64,000 nt of DNA from Podospora pseudoanserina. Lineage: Eukaryota; Ascomycota; Sordariomycetes; Sordariales; Podosporaceae. The stretch lies in the NCBI RefSeq assembly GCF_035222485.1, contig NC_085921.1:3410001-3474000 (forward strand), read 5' to 3'. The position numbers and the translations under genes are program-made. The notes beneath the pieces were generated by a model. That model was not told the origin of the DNA. It ran no database searches and saw only the letters and a list, made by a program, of their open reading frames with translations. This document shows, piece after piece, positions 34,800 through 45,974 of the stretch. Every line of letters begins with the position of its first letter. Position 1 is the stretch's first letter.

Positions 34800-37700
34800 C
34801 TAGCTTTCCGCAACTTCTCGCAGATCCCAGGTCTGTGTCAGTTCCTCCTTGTAAGTCAATGTGTCTGGATACTCCTTACCCAACACCTTCTCACGTAGCT
34901 GTAGCGTCTGCCGATACATCTGCTCTGCCTTCTCGTACTTCCCCTGGCTATCGAGCACACTCACAAGGTTGTTCATGCTGGTAAGTGTGTCGGGATGCTC
35001 CTTACCCAACACCTTCTCACATAGCTGTAGCTCCTGCCGATGCATCTGCTCGGCCTCCTCGTACTTCCCCTGGCTATTGAGCACAAGCGCAAGGTTGTTC
35101 ATGCTGGTAAGTGTGTCGGGATGCTCCTTACCCAATACCTTCTCACGTAGCTGTAGCTCCTGCCGATTTATTTGCTCGGCCTCCTCGTACTTCCCCTGGC
35201 TATTGAGCACAAGCGCAAGGTTGTTCATGCTGGTAAGTGTGTCGGGATGCTCCTTACCCAACACCTTCTCACGTAGCTGTAGCTCCTGCCGATGTATCTG
35301 CTCGGCCTCCTCGTACTTCCCCTGGCTATCGAGCACACGCGCAAGGTTGTTCATGCTGGTAAGTGTGTCGGGATGCTCCTTACCCCACACCTTCTCATGT
35401 AGCTGTAGCATCTGCCGATGCATCTGCTCGGCCTCCTTGAAGCGACCCTGCTTATAATAGCTTGCACCAAGCTCGGCCATGGACGCCAAAGTCCAAGGGT
35501 GACCCTCTCCAAGAGTCCGTTTCCGTATTTCTAGTGCCCCCAGTTGCAACGACTCAGACATGTCCATGCGTCCTTGAAGTCCGTGGGTAGATGCAAGCTC
35601 GACCATTGATGTTGTTGTGTCAGGATGGTCCTCTCCAAGCGTCCGAGTCATTATTTCCAGCACCTTCTTTCGTAACACCTCAGACTCCTCTAAGCGAGCC
35701 AGATGGGTGTAGGTTTCCGCGAGATCGGCCATGGAGCTTACTGTATCAGGATGTTCATTGCCATATAACACTTCGTAACTTTTATAAACCTTCTCCTGCC
35801 AAGTTGCCGCTGTTTCAAAATCCTGATTCTCCGCACACGACAGCGCGAGCTTGGACATCTTTTCGAGCGCCTCCGGGTGCTCTTCGCCTAGGTCATTCTG
35901 AAGTCTTTTCACGTCGTCCTCGAGCTGCCACACTAGCAGACGTTGTTCGGAAGGTGAATGAAGCTTCTCACGCGATGCCTCTGACAAGAGCTCGGGGTCG
36001 AGTTCGGTAATAAGCTGATCTAGGCCACTGTCTCGCTCTTTCGAGAGATTTTTTTCTTCTGGAGTGTTTTCAGGTGAGCCGTCCCATTGGTCCGCTGAAC
36101 TATCGCCTGGTGAGATGCCTTGGGGTTGACTTGTCTTATCGTTAATAACATGAGTCGTGCTGTCGGTACTGGGAGCCCTATCCTGAGTATGTTGTTCCAA
36201 CGACTGCTTTTGCAACGGTTGGGAGTTGGTAGCAGTAGTCGGCGAGCTCTCTAGCGAGTTCTCCTCGCCAGGACTGGCGTCCGATGGGCGAATCCAGTGT
36301 TGGTGCCGGTCTTTATGTCTCTTCAGGTTGCTCTTCTTCTTCCCTGCATAGGTATACTGACAACCCGGCCAGTCGCATGCCTGTACCCCTGATGGCTTCT
36401 CCTCAGAGACGAGCTCATTGTCTGACGCTTCCCAGTGTTTCATGGTGTCCTTGTGCCTCTTCAGGTTATCCCTTCTTCCACGCCACCAGCAGCCCGGCCA
36501 ACCGCACTCCACACGATCCGTATCAGAAATGTTGTTTTCTTGAGCATAATCTGGGTGATAGGTCCATATATGTCGGCTGATGTCCTTTTCTTCCGACTTG
36601 CTGGTCGTGCAACCTTCAACAGGGCACTTGTGAGGTTGTATGTCCTCACTTGATGGATCAGTGTTGTTGGGTTTCGAGGGTTTGGACTGGTTGGCGATGT
36701 CAGGCTGCGAAGCTGCCGCTGCCGTACCTGGAATATTGTTCTCTCGAGCATAATCGAGATGGTGAGTCCAGATGTGTCGATACAGGTCTTTTATTTCGGC
36801 TGTGCTCGCAGCACAGCCTTCAACAGGACATTTGCAAGTTTTTTCGTGAATTCTGGTGTGCTTCCTAAATACTTGTCAGCGTGGTGATTCTTGGGGAGTA
36901 AACTGAACGACTCAATTACATACGCAAGATGATTTTCTCTTCCAAACCCCTTTCCACACGTGTGGCACTTGTAAGGTTGCTGGTTTTCAGCGGTTAATGA
37001 GTCTTTGTCTTGATGCAGGATATGCTCTTCATTTGAGTGCCATTCCCTGGATTCAACTCCAGAAAATGGAGAGCGCCATGCAGGTAATTTGCCCATTCCA
37101 GTGGCACCAATGAGACTTTCCTCGGCCATTTCTCCTGTGACTTCTTCACGTTTATCCAGCAATAGCTGAACAACTGCTTGATGGCCCAGTGCTGATGCAG
37201 CGCGGATCATGTTGGCAAATTCGTCACTTTTGAAATCGATGGCCGCCTCCCGGTGTAGTAACAGCTGTACTATTTCCTGGTGACCTCGTATGACCGCAGC
37301 TCGGAAAGCGCCCCCATGTCTTATGCTCTTTGCATCGATATCTGCGCCATGGTCTAGTAGCAGTTGCACAATTTCTCGGTGACCGTAGTGCGAGGCAACC
37401 TCAAGGACGGTACCGAGTGCGCCGTCCAACATCGTGTTGTTGATGGCGGCGCCAGATGCCAGCAGCACCTCGACCGTTTCCTTGTGGCCCCCCTCAACAG
37501 CCGCGCGAAGGGCTGTGTGGGGTGGTAAAAATCTGAAGTATTGGGGATCGTGACCGTTGCGTAGCAGCAGACTTACCACTTCGTGGTGGCCTTTAGATGC
37601 AGCAGCTTGGAGGGCAGATCTATACGTGTAACTCGCACCGTTTGCTTTGGCACCGTGTTGCAACAGTAACTGCACAATCTCTTGGTCGCCTCTTGCTGAT

Positions 37701-40028
37701 GCGACCCCCAGAATGTCAGAACCAGGCCTGTCCCAATCATCATCATCGGGATCTGCGCCGCGTGCCAGCAGCAGCCGAACAACTTCAAGGTGTCCTAGGC
37801 TTATGGCAGTATGAAGTGGACTGCCAACGGAATTGTCTTTAAAACTGACATTTGCGCCCTTGTTCAGCAATAGTTTAGTAAGATCCGTGTCACCGGCAAC
37901 TACAGCCTTCAACAGTAGACTGTCTAGTCGCTGCGTTTCCTCTGCATCCGTGACAATGTCTGGTATTTTCTCTATTTCCAAATGGTCCACCTGGGTTGCT
38001 GTTGTTCGATTCCGGGTGTCGTCACCTTCAGGGCGATATTCCTCTGGCTGAAAGTTGGGGCTATTATAGTGAGCCACGTTGAAATGGCTGTTTCGAAATG
38101 TCGATGTCTGAAAACTGGGCTCGTGCCAGCTAAGATTTTCGACATACTCGGGAAGCTGAGAGTACTCGCTGAAACGCAACGGAAGCGTTTGCGAGAAAGA
38201 GCTTTCAGGTGCTCCTGATGCATCAGATGTAACTGCCTTAAGCCAGGCCTCGGCTGACTCGCGTCCTAGTTGAACTGGCTGAAATTGTAGACGGATATCT
38301 TCAAATTTGTGTGTGGCCGTATACTCCTCTGGACTTGGCGATCCCTGGACATTTGTGTCATCAGGCCATTGCAACGATGTTTCCGAGAAAACTTGCGAAT
38401 TTTCGTCATTCCGTACGGCTTGGCTATCGCTATCCGCGGTTTCCCGTAAACCATCATGTTGGTTCTTATTAAAAGGATCCGCGGGTAGGCAATGATGGGC
38501 AAGGCGTTCTAAATGGCCTTTGATGTGCTCGTGCATGATTTTGTTGTCCTCGAAGCCAGTGGGACAAAGGGGACATGGCCGCAATGGTTTGGTGGATGGT
38601 CTGAATGCAGCGGCCATTAGCTCTGGTGAGAAGAGCTCTGGTTTTGCGTCAGGGTGAAATTGTTCAATATGATAAATAAACTCCTCTTGCTTCTCAAACT
38701 CTGCTGGTGCCACATGATTATCGCAATGCCATGATTTTGTATGAATGTTCTCATGGTCTATCCATTCTCGGTATGAGCCGTAGAGACGATGAGAATCTTG
38801 ACACACTTCGTGGGTGCATTGGTACGGTTGGAGATCGTGGATAAGATGTGCCCTGCAGGACAATCAGCACTAGGTCAAGTGATACCAAGGTGACAACTTA
38901 CTTCCAAGCCTTTTCCCCGAGATACCTTCCAGGACACAGTACATGACAATAGGGACAGGTGAAATAGTCGCTACTCAAGAGATCTTTAGGCGCAGGTGGC
39001 CACTGAAGCACTAACTGGTTTTTGGTAGCCGGAATTACAGCGGTGGATGCGTGACTCTGGTATGAGAAGACAGACTCGTTGTCGTCAAATCTGAACTTGC
39101 TCTCGTCCAACCTTGTAGCGGAAGTTGCCTCTGAATGTTCGTGTCTTGAAATAGCCGAGGGGGTAGCAAGATGAACAGTGGCATTTGGTGTATTTCCCGT
39201 CCGGAAAAGAGCTTCAGAGGTGGCTGGCTTATTTGAGCCAGTTGGTCTCACGGTCTGCGTTGGGTCCCGGCTTATCCTGGCAGTGTGTTCCTTCCAGTAG
39301 ATGAACTGTTGTCTTCGTCGAACGTTGGCCATGCCAATCCTCCGTAGGAGGTGATTGGACGCCGAGGCGTATTTGTCCAAGATGTCATTGTGGATTGTAG
39401 AGTTTTGTGACGATTGAAAAGTTTGCACTAGGTATTGCTTATGTCGATGAACAAGAATCACGATTTCGACTTCGGCTCTTTCATTGATATACTGCTCCCT
39501 TTCATGTGCTGCGATGTGCCGAAAGAGCTCTTGTGTAGCTCTTTCAGGTCGGTTTCGAGGGCTCCTGATTCGCGCTGCCAGACCGTACAACGCGTTGATG
39601 GTCTCTGTAATTCCATTTTGACGAAAGTCCAGTTCATGAGTAGATTCCTCGCTGCTAACAGAGCCAATGGCACTCTGATTCGACGACCTGCTACTGTCGT
39701 TATCGGATGAACTCTGAGTCTCCAAATCCCGTGCTTGTTGTTCAAACGGAAGGCGGTCGCCTTTCAGAACAGCCAGGGTGTTCTCAAGGTGATCAAGCAA
39801 AGCACTGAGCAGACGTAGTAGCTGGGATTTGACCAGGACGGCATCGCGGACCCGATAGTCGAGAGAGCTATGGCCTTGATGATGAAGGCCTAAGCTATGC
39901 GCGCATAATCGAAACCTTTGTTCCTCTTTGGTAAAGTGCGTTTGAAGTGTGCCGCTGTGTAAATTCAACAAACTTTCAAAGACTTGGAAAACTCGCTTTC
40001 CTGCGCGATAGAGAGCTGGGCCATCCAT
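34800..40028 (-). CDS. Giant zinc finger-ankyrin-zinc finger-TPR protein
   Basis: Three pieces join into one 1,706-residue gene: exons 40028-38902, 38852-36924 and 36864-34800. Introns are 38853-38901 (GTAAGT ... CTGCAG) and 36865-36923 (GTATGT, GCTGAC branch, TTTAG). Both joins keep frame and complete C2H2 fingers. Order: an alpha-helical N-terminal region (~1-200) of the type found in Sordariomycete C2H2/repeat proteins; a Ser-rich linker; zinc-finger-like CPYCHVLCPG, CTHEVC, WHCDNH and CPLCPTGF motifs (~360-490); eight ankyrin repeats (~685-960); a tandem of about five C2H2-like fingers (~1000-1215: CHTCGKGFGRENHLAKHTRIH, two near-identical CPVEGC units, CGWPGCWW, CDWPGCQY); then about eight 42-residue TPR units of kinesin-light-chain type (~1340-1690). 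The role is unknown. The design suggests a recognition or scaffold protein. No nucleotide-binding NACHT/NB-ARC domain is present. The neighbour at 40287 is divergent. Confidence 0.85.
34871..35440 (-). repeat. 126-bp tandem repeat coding for near-identical TPR units
   Basis: At least four copies with a 126-bp period begin near 34871, 34997, 35123, 35249 and 35375. They encode LGKEHPDTLTSMNNLA-type 42-residue units. Adjacent units are almost identical, differing at only a few residues per unit, while the units further upstream in the protein are diverged. Confidence 0.9.
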
Positions 40029-40286
40029 GACTGACGCCCTGATCGAGGCTGGGGTGCTTGCTGTGCTATGTTTGAGGTAATTTGAAAGCGGGGTCTGACG
40101 TTCTCGCGAGCTGGGTTGAGGTGACTGAGCTGGTCATGCATTCAGCTGAAAGGTAAAGGCTTTGATTGGTGCTTGGGGTTGCTGGCAGCCACACGGCAAT
40201 CTCTCCTTCCACCCCCGCTTCCTAAGTTGCTCAAGCAAGCGCTATTCAACGGAAGGCCTCTAAAAGCAGTGCGAAAGCAATCAACT
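40029..40286. promoter_or_regulatory. 258-bp divergent promoter region
   Basis: This short space separates the start codons of two divergently transcribed genes, the minus-strand ANK/TPR protein and the plus-strand DUF7580 protein. It must hold both promoters, so co-regulation is plausible (inference). No specific operator was identified. Confidence 0.5.
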
Positions 40287-42110
40287 ATGTCAGGCTTCGA
40301 AGTTGCTGGAGTGGTACTTGGCGCAATACCGCTGGTCATCGCTTCTTTGGAGCATTATCAAGCTGGCAAGGGCGCTGTCGCCTCCTTCGTCAAGTACGGT
40401 GGTTTGCTTGAAAACCTGATCCTCCGCCTAACGATACACCAACATCTCTATCATACAGACATTCTGTTCCTTCTTCAAGCGGCCGGCGTAGTAGAGCTGA
40501 ACCTGCGAGACGAAGACACAGTTGCAGAGTGCTTTCGACTGCTGAGGGATCCCGAAGTCAACGAAGAGATTGATGACTGGCTAGGTCCGTTGAGTGATCC
40601 ATTCAAGCAGCTTGTTGGGCAATATGAGTCTTCGCTGAAGGCAATAGTGGGACATATCAAGCATATTCAGCGACTCCCTGATGTGAGTTCAACTGGTACT
40701 CTCTATGCAATGTCTGATGCTGATGATTTGCGAACCAGACCCAGAAGGATGACCTTGGCTCGCTCCTTCAAGCGAACCCACCAGATAAAAAGATCACTTT
40801 CACGGAAAGAGTCTCGTTCACAATCAAGCGGGGAAAATTGAAAGCACTCTATGAAGAGCTCGATCAAAGCAGGCTCTCCTTGGGGACTATTATTGAGAAA
40901 CGCAAAGGCCTGCAGGAGTTCTCTTCATATGAGCCGTCTCCACACGCCGGCCGCATTGTGCTGAGGCTTACCCAGATCCGCAATCCGGCATGTTCGCTCT
41001 CATACGCCCTTCATAAGAGCTGCTGTTGCAGATGTGTTGGGAGCCACAGGATACTTTTCCGACTTGAAAGTCGAATACCGATTAATCGACAACACAAAAG
41101 AACCAGTCGACTCCTGAAAAATTCCACTACATTCAATCTAGTATTATCTATCGAACCCACCATTTCATCGCGGGCGCTTGTCCATGTATTGTCTCCAGAT
41201 ACAGAGCTGGCAGCAGATGAGTATGATTAAAAAACACTGAAAAGTCCATGCTATATATGGCTAACTGATGGATAGTCATCCAACCGACAGCCGAAGCGTG
41301 TCCCCAAGATTACCAACAGTCAGATTTGCAATTGCGGAGATCCCAACCCGACCACATTTACAACCCTCCAGGCCAAGCACCTTGGACCTCTGCAAGGCTG
41401 TGCGTGATACACATCATAGAAGCAGTATGATTCGACTCCAGCTTACGGCTGATGTTCTGAACATGGATGACGAGGAGGGAGCCGATGAAATAACCACGGC
41501 TCTATCGCCTTCACCTGCAGAAACCCTGAAGAGGGTACTCGAGCAAGGGCACCTGAACGAAGACACACAACTGACGTATAAACAACGAACAATATTGGCA
41601 CTCGACATCGCAGCTTCGATTCTCCAGCTTCAACGGACCAACTGGCTCGTCACGCCGTGGGACTGCACCAAAATCAAGCTTCTTGCTGTGGAAAACGCTA
41701 ATTCTACCACGGGAATGAGTGGCAAGATGTTTGGACCTTTTGTTGAGCAGGAAGTTACCAGATCTGGCCCCCGGACACGAAGTATCAGCAACACACCAGA
41801 ACCGAAGGATGTTCTCCTCGAGCTCGCCATTCTCCTGCTCGAGATATGGACCCATCGAACACTGGAGATGTGGGCTGAAAAGGCCGACCAAGCAATCATG
41901 ACCGACACCCCAGATCGCCGGCTGATCGCTCTGATTCGGTGGTTAGATGCCACTTCACAACAGCTACCGTCGCAGTACGAAACCGCGGCTAGGCAATGCG
42001 TGGCCATGTGCGTGGAGCAAAGATGGGCATGGGATGACATTGAGTTTCAAAAGCGCTTTGGGGAGAATGTGGTCAAGCCGCTGCTTGATATTTGTAAGGT
42101 GTGGGACTGA
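40287..42110 (+). CDS. DUF7580-type protein with HeLo-like N-terminus
   Basis: There are three exons: 40287-40682, 40739-41220 and 41276-42110. Introns are 40683-40738 (GTGAGT ... ACCAG) and 41221-41275 (GTATGA ... CTAAC/CTGAT ... GATAG). The product is 570 residues. The N-terminus MSGFEVAGVVLGAIPLVIAS plus a following charged helical region is the opening typical of fungal HeLo-like / DUF7580 proteins. The middle has the family's helical segment before a short Cys-rich stretch (KSCCCRCVGSHRILFRLES). The C-terminal ~280 residues contain TYKQRTILALDIAASILQLQ, then WLVTPWDCTKI and LLELAILLLEIWTHRTLEMW, like the degenerate kinase-like lobe of this family. Related N-terminal domains act in fungal programmed cell death and incompatibility. 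Function here is inferred only. I chose the ATG at 40287 because it gives the family N-terminus. Confidence 0.8.
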
Positions 42111-43057
42111 ATAAGTGAGAGTAGCCATGGGCATATCAGTTATAGATGCAACAAAGGTTCTTGGTGTCACCCTAATTAGGTACCTACATGTGTGAACCTC
42201 ATCATTCTCATCAAGGAAGATGTCTTTCCATTGTCTATTTCCCCTGTTCGTATAGTACCTAGCTGGAAGTCTTGGGGAGATGCTATGGTCCAGCATGCCC
42301 TTGCCTAACCCTACATAATGGCTAGATCAGAACCATTCTATCACATACGTACATACCTGGCAGAAGAATGATTGAACCGGCTTCCGCATAAGTGGGGCTC
42401 CAAGTAGGACTGTGTGGCCTAGGTACCTTATATCGAAATGAAGCTTCCCCACGTGCCACCCGTGCCTTGTTCTCTGGCTTCTACCGGGATAGGGTGGGGC
42501 GAAAGGTGGGTCCTACAATCATTGGTTACAAACGGCGTGTCATGGTTGTGGTAATCTTTGGTGTGGCTGAATAAAGGCGTAACGAAAATAGGGTCGTCTG
42601 AGTGTGCTCAACTGGCTAGGTAGAACACAAGGAAATGGCGTAAACCCCTATCGCTCAACAACTGATGATTTCGATGGTGTGAATCACCGCTGACCTGGCC
42701 AGCAGGAAAGATAAATATCTCTCTCAACGTACATGCAACTGTGTAGACAACAACCATCATCTACCCATCAATTGCAGCCGCCATTGTCCTTGTACTTGTA
42801 TCTCCTGTTGCCTGTTTGGCCCTGTTTGTTGTCCCCAGGATTCACCACCTGGGAGTCATTACTCAGAGTCATCCAGTCAGACAGCCTCCGCGACACCAAC
42901 ACAGACCCGAAATGGCTGCTGTGCTACCAAGGACATGGATGGGATGAAGGAGCGCCCAAACCGGAAAGCGGACAGCGAAGTGATGACCAGCCCCTCACAA
43001 TGCCACAAGCGAGCAAAAACCTAAGACGGCGATAATAGAGCCGACACCGACCACTCC
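42111..43057. other. Intergenic region
   Basis: No supported gene. Several GGTACCTA-type words occur (for example 42179 and 42421). The frame at 42733-43035 has no recognisable domain. Confidence 0.5.
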
Positions 43058-43770
43058 ATGATCAACCACTCCGTTACCGACAGCCTCGTCATCGACCGCC
43101 CCGTCACCTTTTCTACGCTTCCTCCCGAAGTGCATCGGCCTCATCTTTACCCATATCGAATGTATCGATGACGTGTTTCGCCTCGAATGTGCCCTTCACG
43201 CTTCACCACTTCGCTTTTCCCAGTATTTCCACCCAAGAAGAAGACATTTCTCTGTTCGGCAAGTCGCTGGCTTTGGCTGGCCGCTTTCACGACTTGGACA
43301 TCTCCAAGGATCCCGCTTACGATTACATACGTTCAGAGATGCTGGTCAAACAGGAGACCTACTTTCCCCAAGACCAGCAGTGGATTCTTCGAAACTTGAC
43401 GACAAAGCAGTTCGTCCGCTCGGAAGCCATTGCCCTGAAGCCAGAATGCATCCACGGACCCGACATCAGTGTCTTGGGTTTCGGTGAGGTCGTCATGTCG
43501 CGTATATGCTGGTCGACATTCTCATTCACTAACTAGTATGAGCGATACGGTCGATATCTCGAGGGGTACATGGGCAGGGCATCGCCTCGACATCACAACG
43601 CTCGTGAGACACCGAGACGAGACCGAAGAAGTGGGATGAGCGATGTGAGCGACGAAGTGGCACGAGAGATTGCGGTTATCTGGGAGAACGAATACGGAGC
43701 CGACTGGCGTGAGATCGTCTGTAACGAGTGGTATCGAAAGTACAGAGGATTTCCTGGACGGGTGCATTAG
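43058..43770 (+). pseudogene. Decayed F-box-like gene
   Basis: A single protein pattern is spread over three frames. From ATG 43058 the sequence reads to TFSTLPPEVHR. After one extra base it continues as LIFTHIECIDDVFRLECA, an F-box-like start. It then shifts to the frame of 43168-43536, with QWILRNLTTKQFVRSEAIAL and GFGEVVMSRICWS. It shifts again at ~43535 to RGTWAGHRLDITTLVRHRDE, and once more near 43636 to SDVSDEVAREIAVIWENEYGADWRE. The joins are not at introns with good signals: the only candidate, 43502-43535, would delete the conserved ICWS. At least three frameshifts therefore make it a pseudogene. F-box proteins are substrate adaptors of SCF ubiquitin ligases, but the C-terminal family here is uncharacterised to my knowledge. 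Confidence 0.6.
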
Positions 43771-44958
43771 TATGGGCGCACGCCGTCGCTGAGAGCGAGT
43801 ACACTAAGGGCTAGACTAGTACTTACATGTTCTTGCCTTCTTTTTCTTGTTTTTTTCTTCAAGTCTTGGCAACAAACCCCCAAACAAAGACAGTTTGTTT
43901 ACTTTTAAACCTACACTACTACTTCTTTCATTTCCATAGCAATCAGGCCCGTATTCTCCAGTACGATCAGTACGAGGCACTTCCACTGAAAATAAAGCCA
44001 ACTGGGCACCCAGAGACTGAACAATAGGCCTCTGAGATTTCTTCGGATCATGAACTTCTTCGGATCATGAACTTCTTCGGATCATGAACTTCTTCGGATC
44101 ATGAACTTCTTCGGATCATGAACTTCTTCGGATCATGAACTTCTTCGGATCATGAACTTGAAGTTCCCGAGGTTTCCAGACCGCCACAAGTAGGTATTGA
44201 TGATTTTGCCAAATCAGGATTTTACAACAGTTCCCGGTTCATGTCTATTAACTCCCAGTCAGCAACCTCCTCCGATAACCCGCTGCCGAAAATCCGGCAC
44301 GGCATCTTCTTCACACATTGATGTCTCGGACACGGTTCGGACCAAAGCTAGCACACCAGAACAAACCGGTCATTGGACCTTTGCCGACCGGACCGAAACA
44401 AAAGTCATTCTCGATCCGGTTTCTGCATCGTGACTGGCGACCAAAAGGGGAAATGGAATGGCATACAGGTTGTCGGATGAGGTTGCTGCCGAAAGGAGGT
44501 TCTGAAGATTCCCGACACCGTGGGATGAATATTTGCATTGCATGGGCAATGCAATGTGTGTCTTCGATCCGGGGCATTGGGAAATTTGAACTTTGCCATT
44601 GTAGATAGATGTTTCCAACTGTTTTGTCCTGGGCAGGCTAACTAACTTCCTGAGAAACCCCGGAGATGATCAAGGAAAGGAATAACTCAACTCCGTCGAG
44701 TTGATCACCGAGACAAAAAGACATGCCCTCACACCGGTGCTCTTCATCCTCGTCGGATGATGGAATCACGACGGATGGCAAAGGCCATGAAAAGAGACGT
44801 AGAAGAAGATAGATACGTCCTGTGGCCCTCTCTGATATCCTGTCTTTCCGAATCAGCCAGACAAAAGCGCCACTCTCGTAAGCACACTCCAGTCTCCCTT
44901 TGGGACTTACAAAGAACCACCGCCCTCTACCGTTCAAACTCGCTGAACAATCACAACG
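43771..44958. other. Intergenic region with minisatellite
   Basis: No supported gene. It contains the 17-bp minisatellite at 44038-44160. The end nearest 44959 is the promoter and leader of the secreted repeat protein. Confidence 0.5.
44038..44160. repeat. 17-bp minisatellite, seven perfect copies
   Basis: The unit CTTCGGATCATGAACTT starts at 44041 and recurs exactly every 17 bp at 44058, 44075, 44092, 44109, 44126 and 44143. The perfection indicates recent expansion. Just beyond is a small palindrome (GAACTTGAAGTTC). Confidence 0.95.
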
Positions 44959-45974
44959 ATGAAGGTACGCTTGCAGCTCACTGTCTATCACTTTCAGTCT
45001 ATACCAGAAACTAACCCTAACTGTTAGCTCACCCTTCTGACCACCATCTCCCTCCTCGCGGCGGTCGGGCTCGCTGCTCCCGTGGCACCCATCTCTCGCC
45101 GCTCCCCAGCTGAGTTGGTGCCCAAGTGCGTCAATCGAGACAAACTTTCCTGCTCGTTGCTCGGCCGCATGCTCGCTGCCCGAGGCTTTGGGTGCCGAAG
45201 ATGGTGACTAGACATGGGGATGATGAGTATCATGAGGATGACGGGGGCGGTGATGGAAGCGATGGTGATGGAGGTGATGGTGATGGAGGTGATGGTGATG
45301 GAGGCGATGGTGATGGAGGTGATGGTGATGGAGGCGATGGTGATGGAGGCGATGGTGATGGAGATGGAGGAAATAGTGGCGGTGACGGCGACAATGACGG
45401 TGAGAACGGGGATGACGGCGATAATAATGGCGGTGACGGCGGTGAAGATGGCGACAATGGCGCCAATGACGGCGACAATGATGGTGGTGACGATGGCGGC
45501 AATGGCGGCGATGGCGATGGCGATAATTCTGGATGCTCTGGTGGAACTGTGGTCGTCTGTGTCGATGCTGAGGTTACGGAAACCGTTGATGTCAATGCCG
45601 AAGTGGTTGTCGATGTCTCGGAAACACAAGGCACCGGCGGGGGTGATGATGATGGAGAGGCAACAACAGAAACCCCATGCACAGACGACACCGGCGCCAT
45701 AATGGCATGTGTTCAAGTTGACGTTCCCGGCGTTGTCACGGCTGATGTCAACACCATAGTACTTCCCTCGGGAACCACAGAAGGGGATGACGCGGCGGCA
45801 GGAGAAGCCGAGTTGTGCGAAGTCGACGGCCTGATAGTTGTGTGCGCTGAAGTTGACCTTCTCGGTATTGATGTTGATGCCACTGTCGTTGTCCTTCCTT
45901 CGGAAACCACAGAAAGAGATGTTGGGGCTATTGACGCTCTTGGCCTTGCCATGGTCGATGTAAGCGTTGTCTGA
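44959..45974 (+). CDS. Secreted Asp-Gly-repeat protein
   Basis: The proposed exons are 44959-44964 (only Met-Lys), 45028-45125 and 45212-45974. The first intron, 44965-45027, starts GTACGC, has branch ACTAACC and ends GTTAG. The second, 45126-45211, starts GTGCGT and ends ACTAG. The product is 288 residues. Residues 1-20 form a clear signal peptide (MKLTLLTTISLLAAVGLAAP), followed by a dibasic site. Then comes an acidic, disordered stretch built of GDGGD units, and a C-terminal ~145 residues made of three related units. Each unit has a cysteine, then VVC or MAC about ten residues later, then a DVNA-VV-type beta-like segment, and the second and third end in VVLPS(G/E)TTE or IVLPSGTTE. If the second intron is retained, the frame ends at 45207 as a 61-residue secreted peptide with three cysteines. 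Function is unknown. Confidence 0.65.
45249..45365 (+). repeat. 15-bp coding minisatellite (GATGGTGATGGAGG-)
   Basis: About seven units alternate GATGGTGATGGAGGT and GATGGTGATGGAGGC. They encode the GDGGD repeat of the secreted protein. Sequence beyond it is a more diverged continuation of the same pattern to about 45530. Confidence 0.9.

Noticed and set aside
34861-35457. 198-codon plus-strand frame with 42-residue Cys/Ser repeats
   Set aside because: Antisense of the TPR repeats. Its periodicity is simply the 126-bp coding repeat read backwards.
43502-43535. Candidate intron GTATAT...CTAACTAG in the F-box region
   Set aside because: The branch-like CTAAC directly abuts the acceptor, and splicing would remove the conserved ICWS segment. 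A frameshift is the better explanation.
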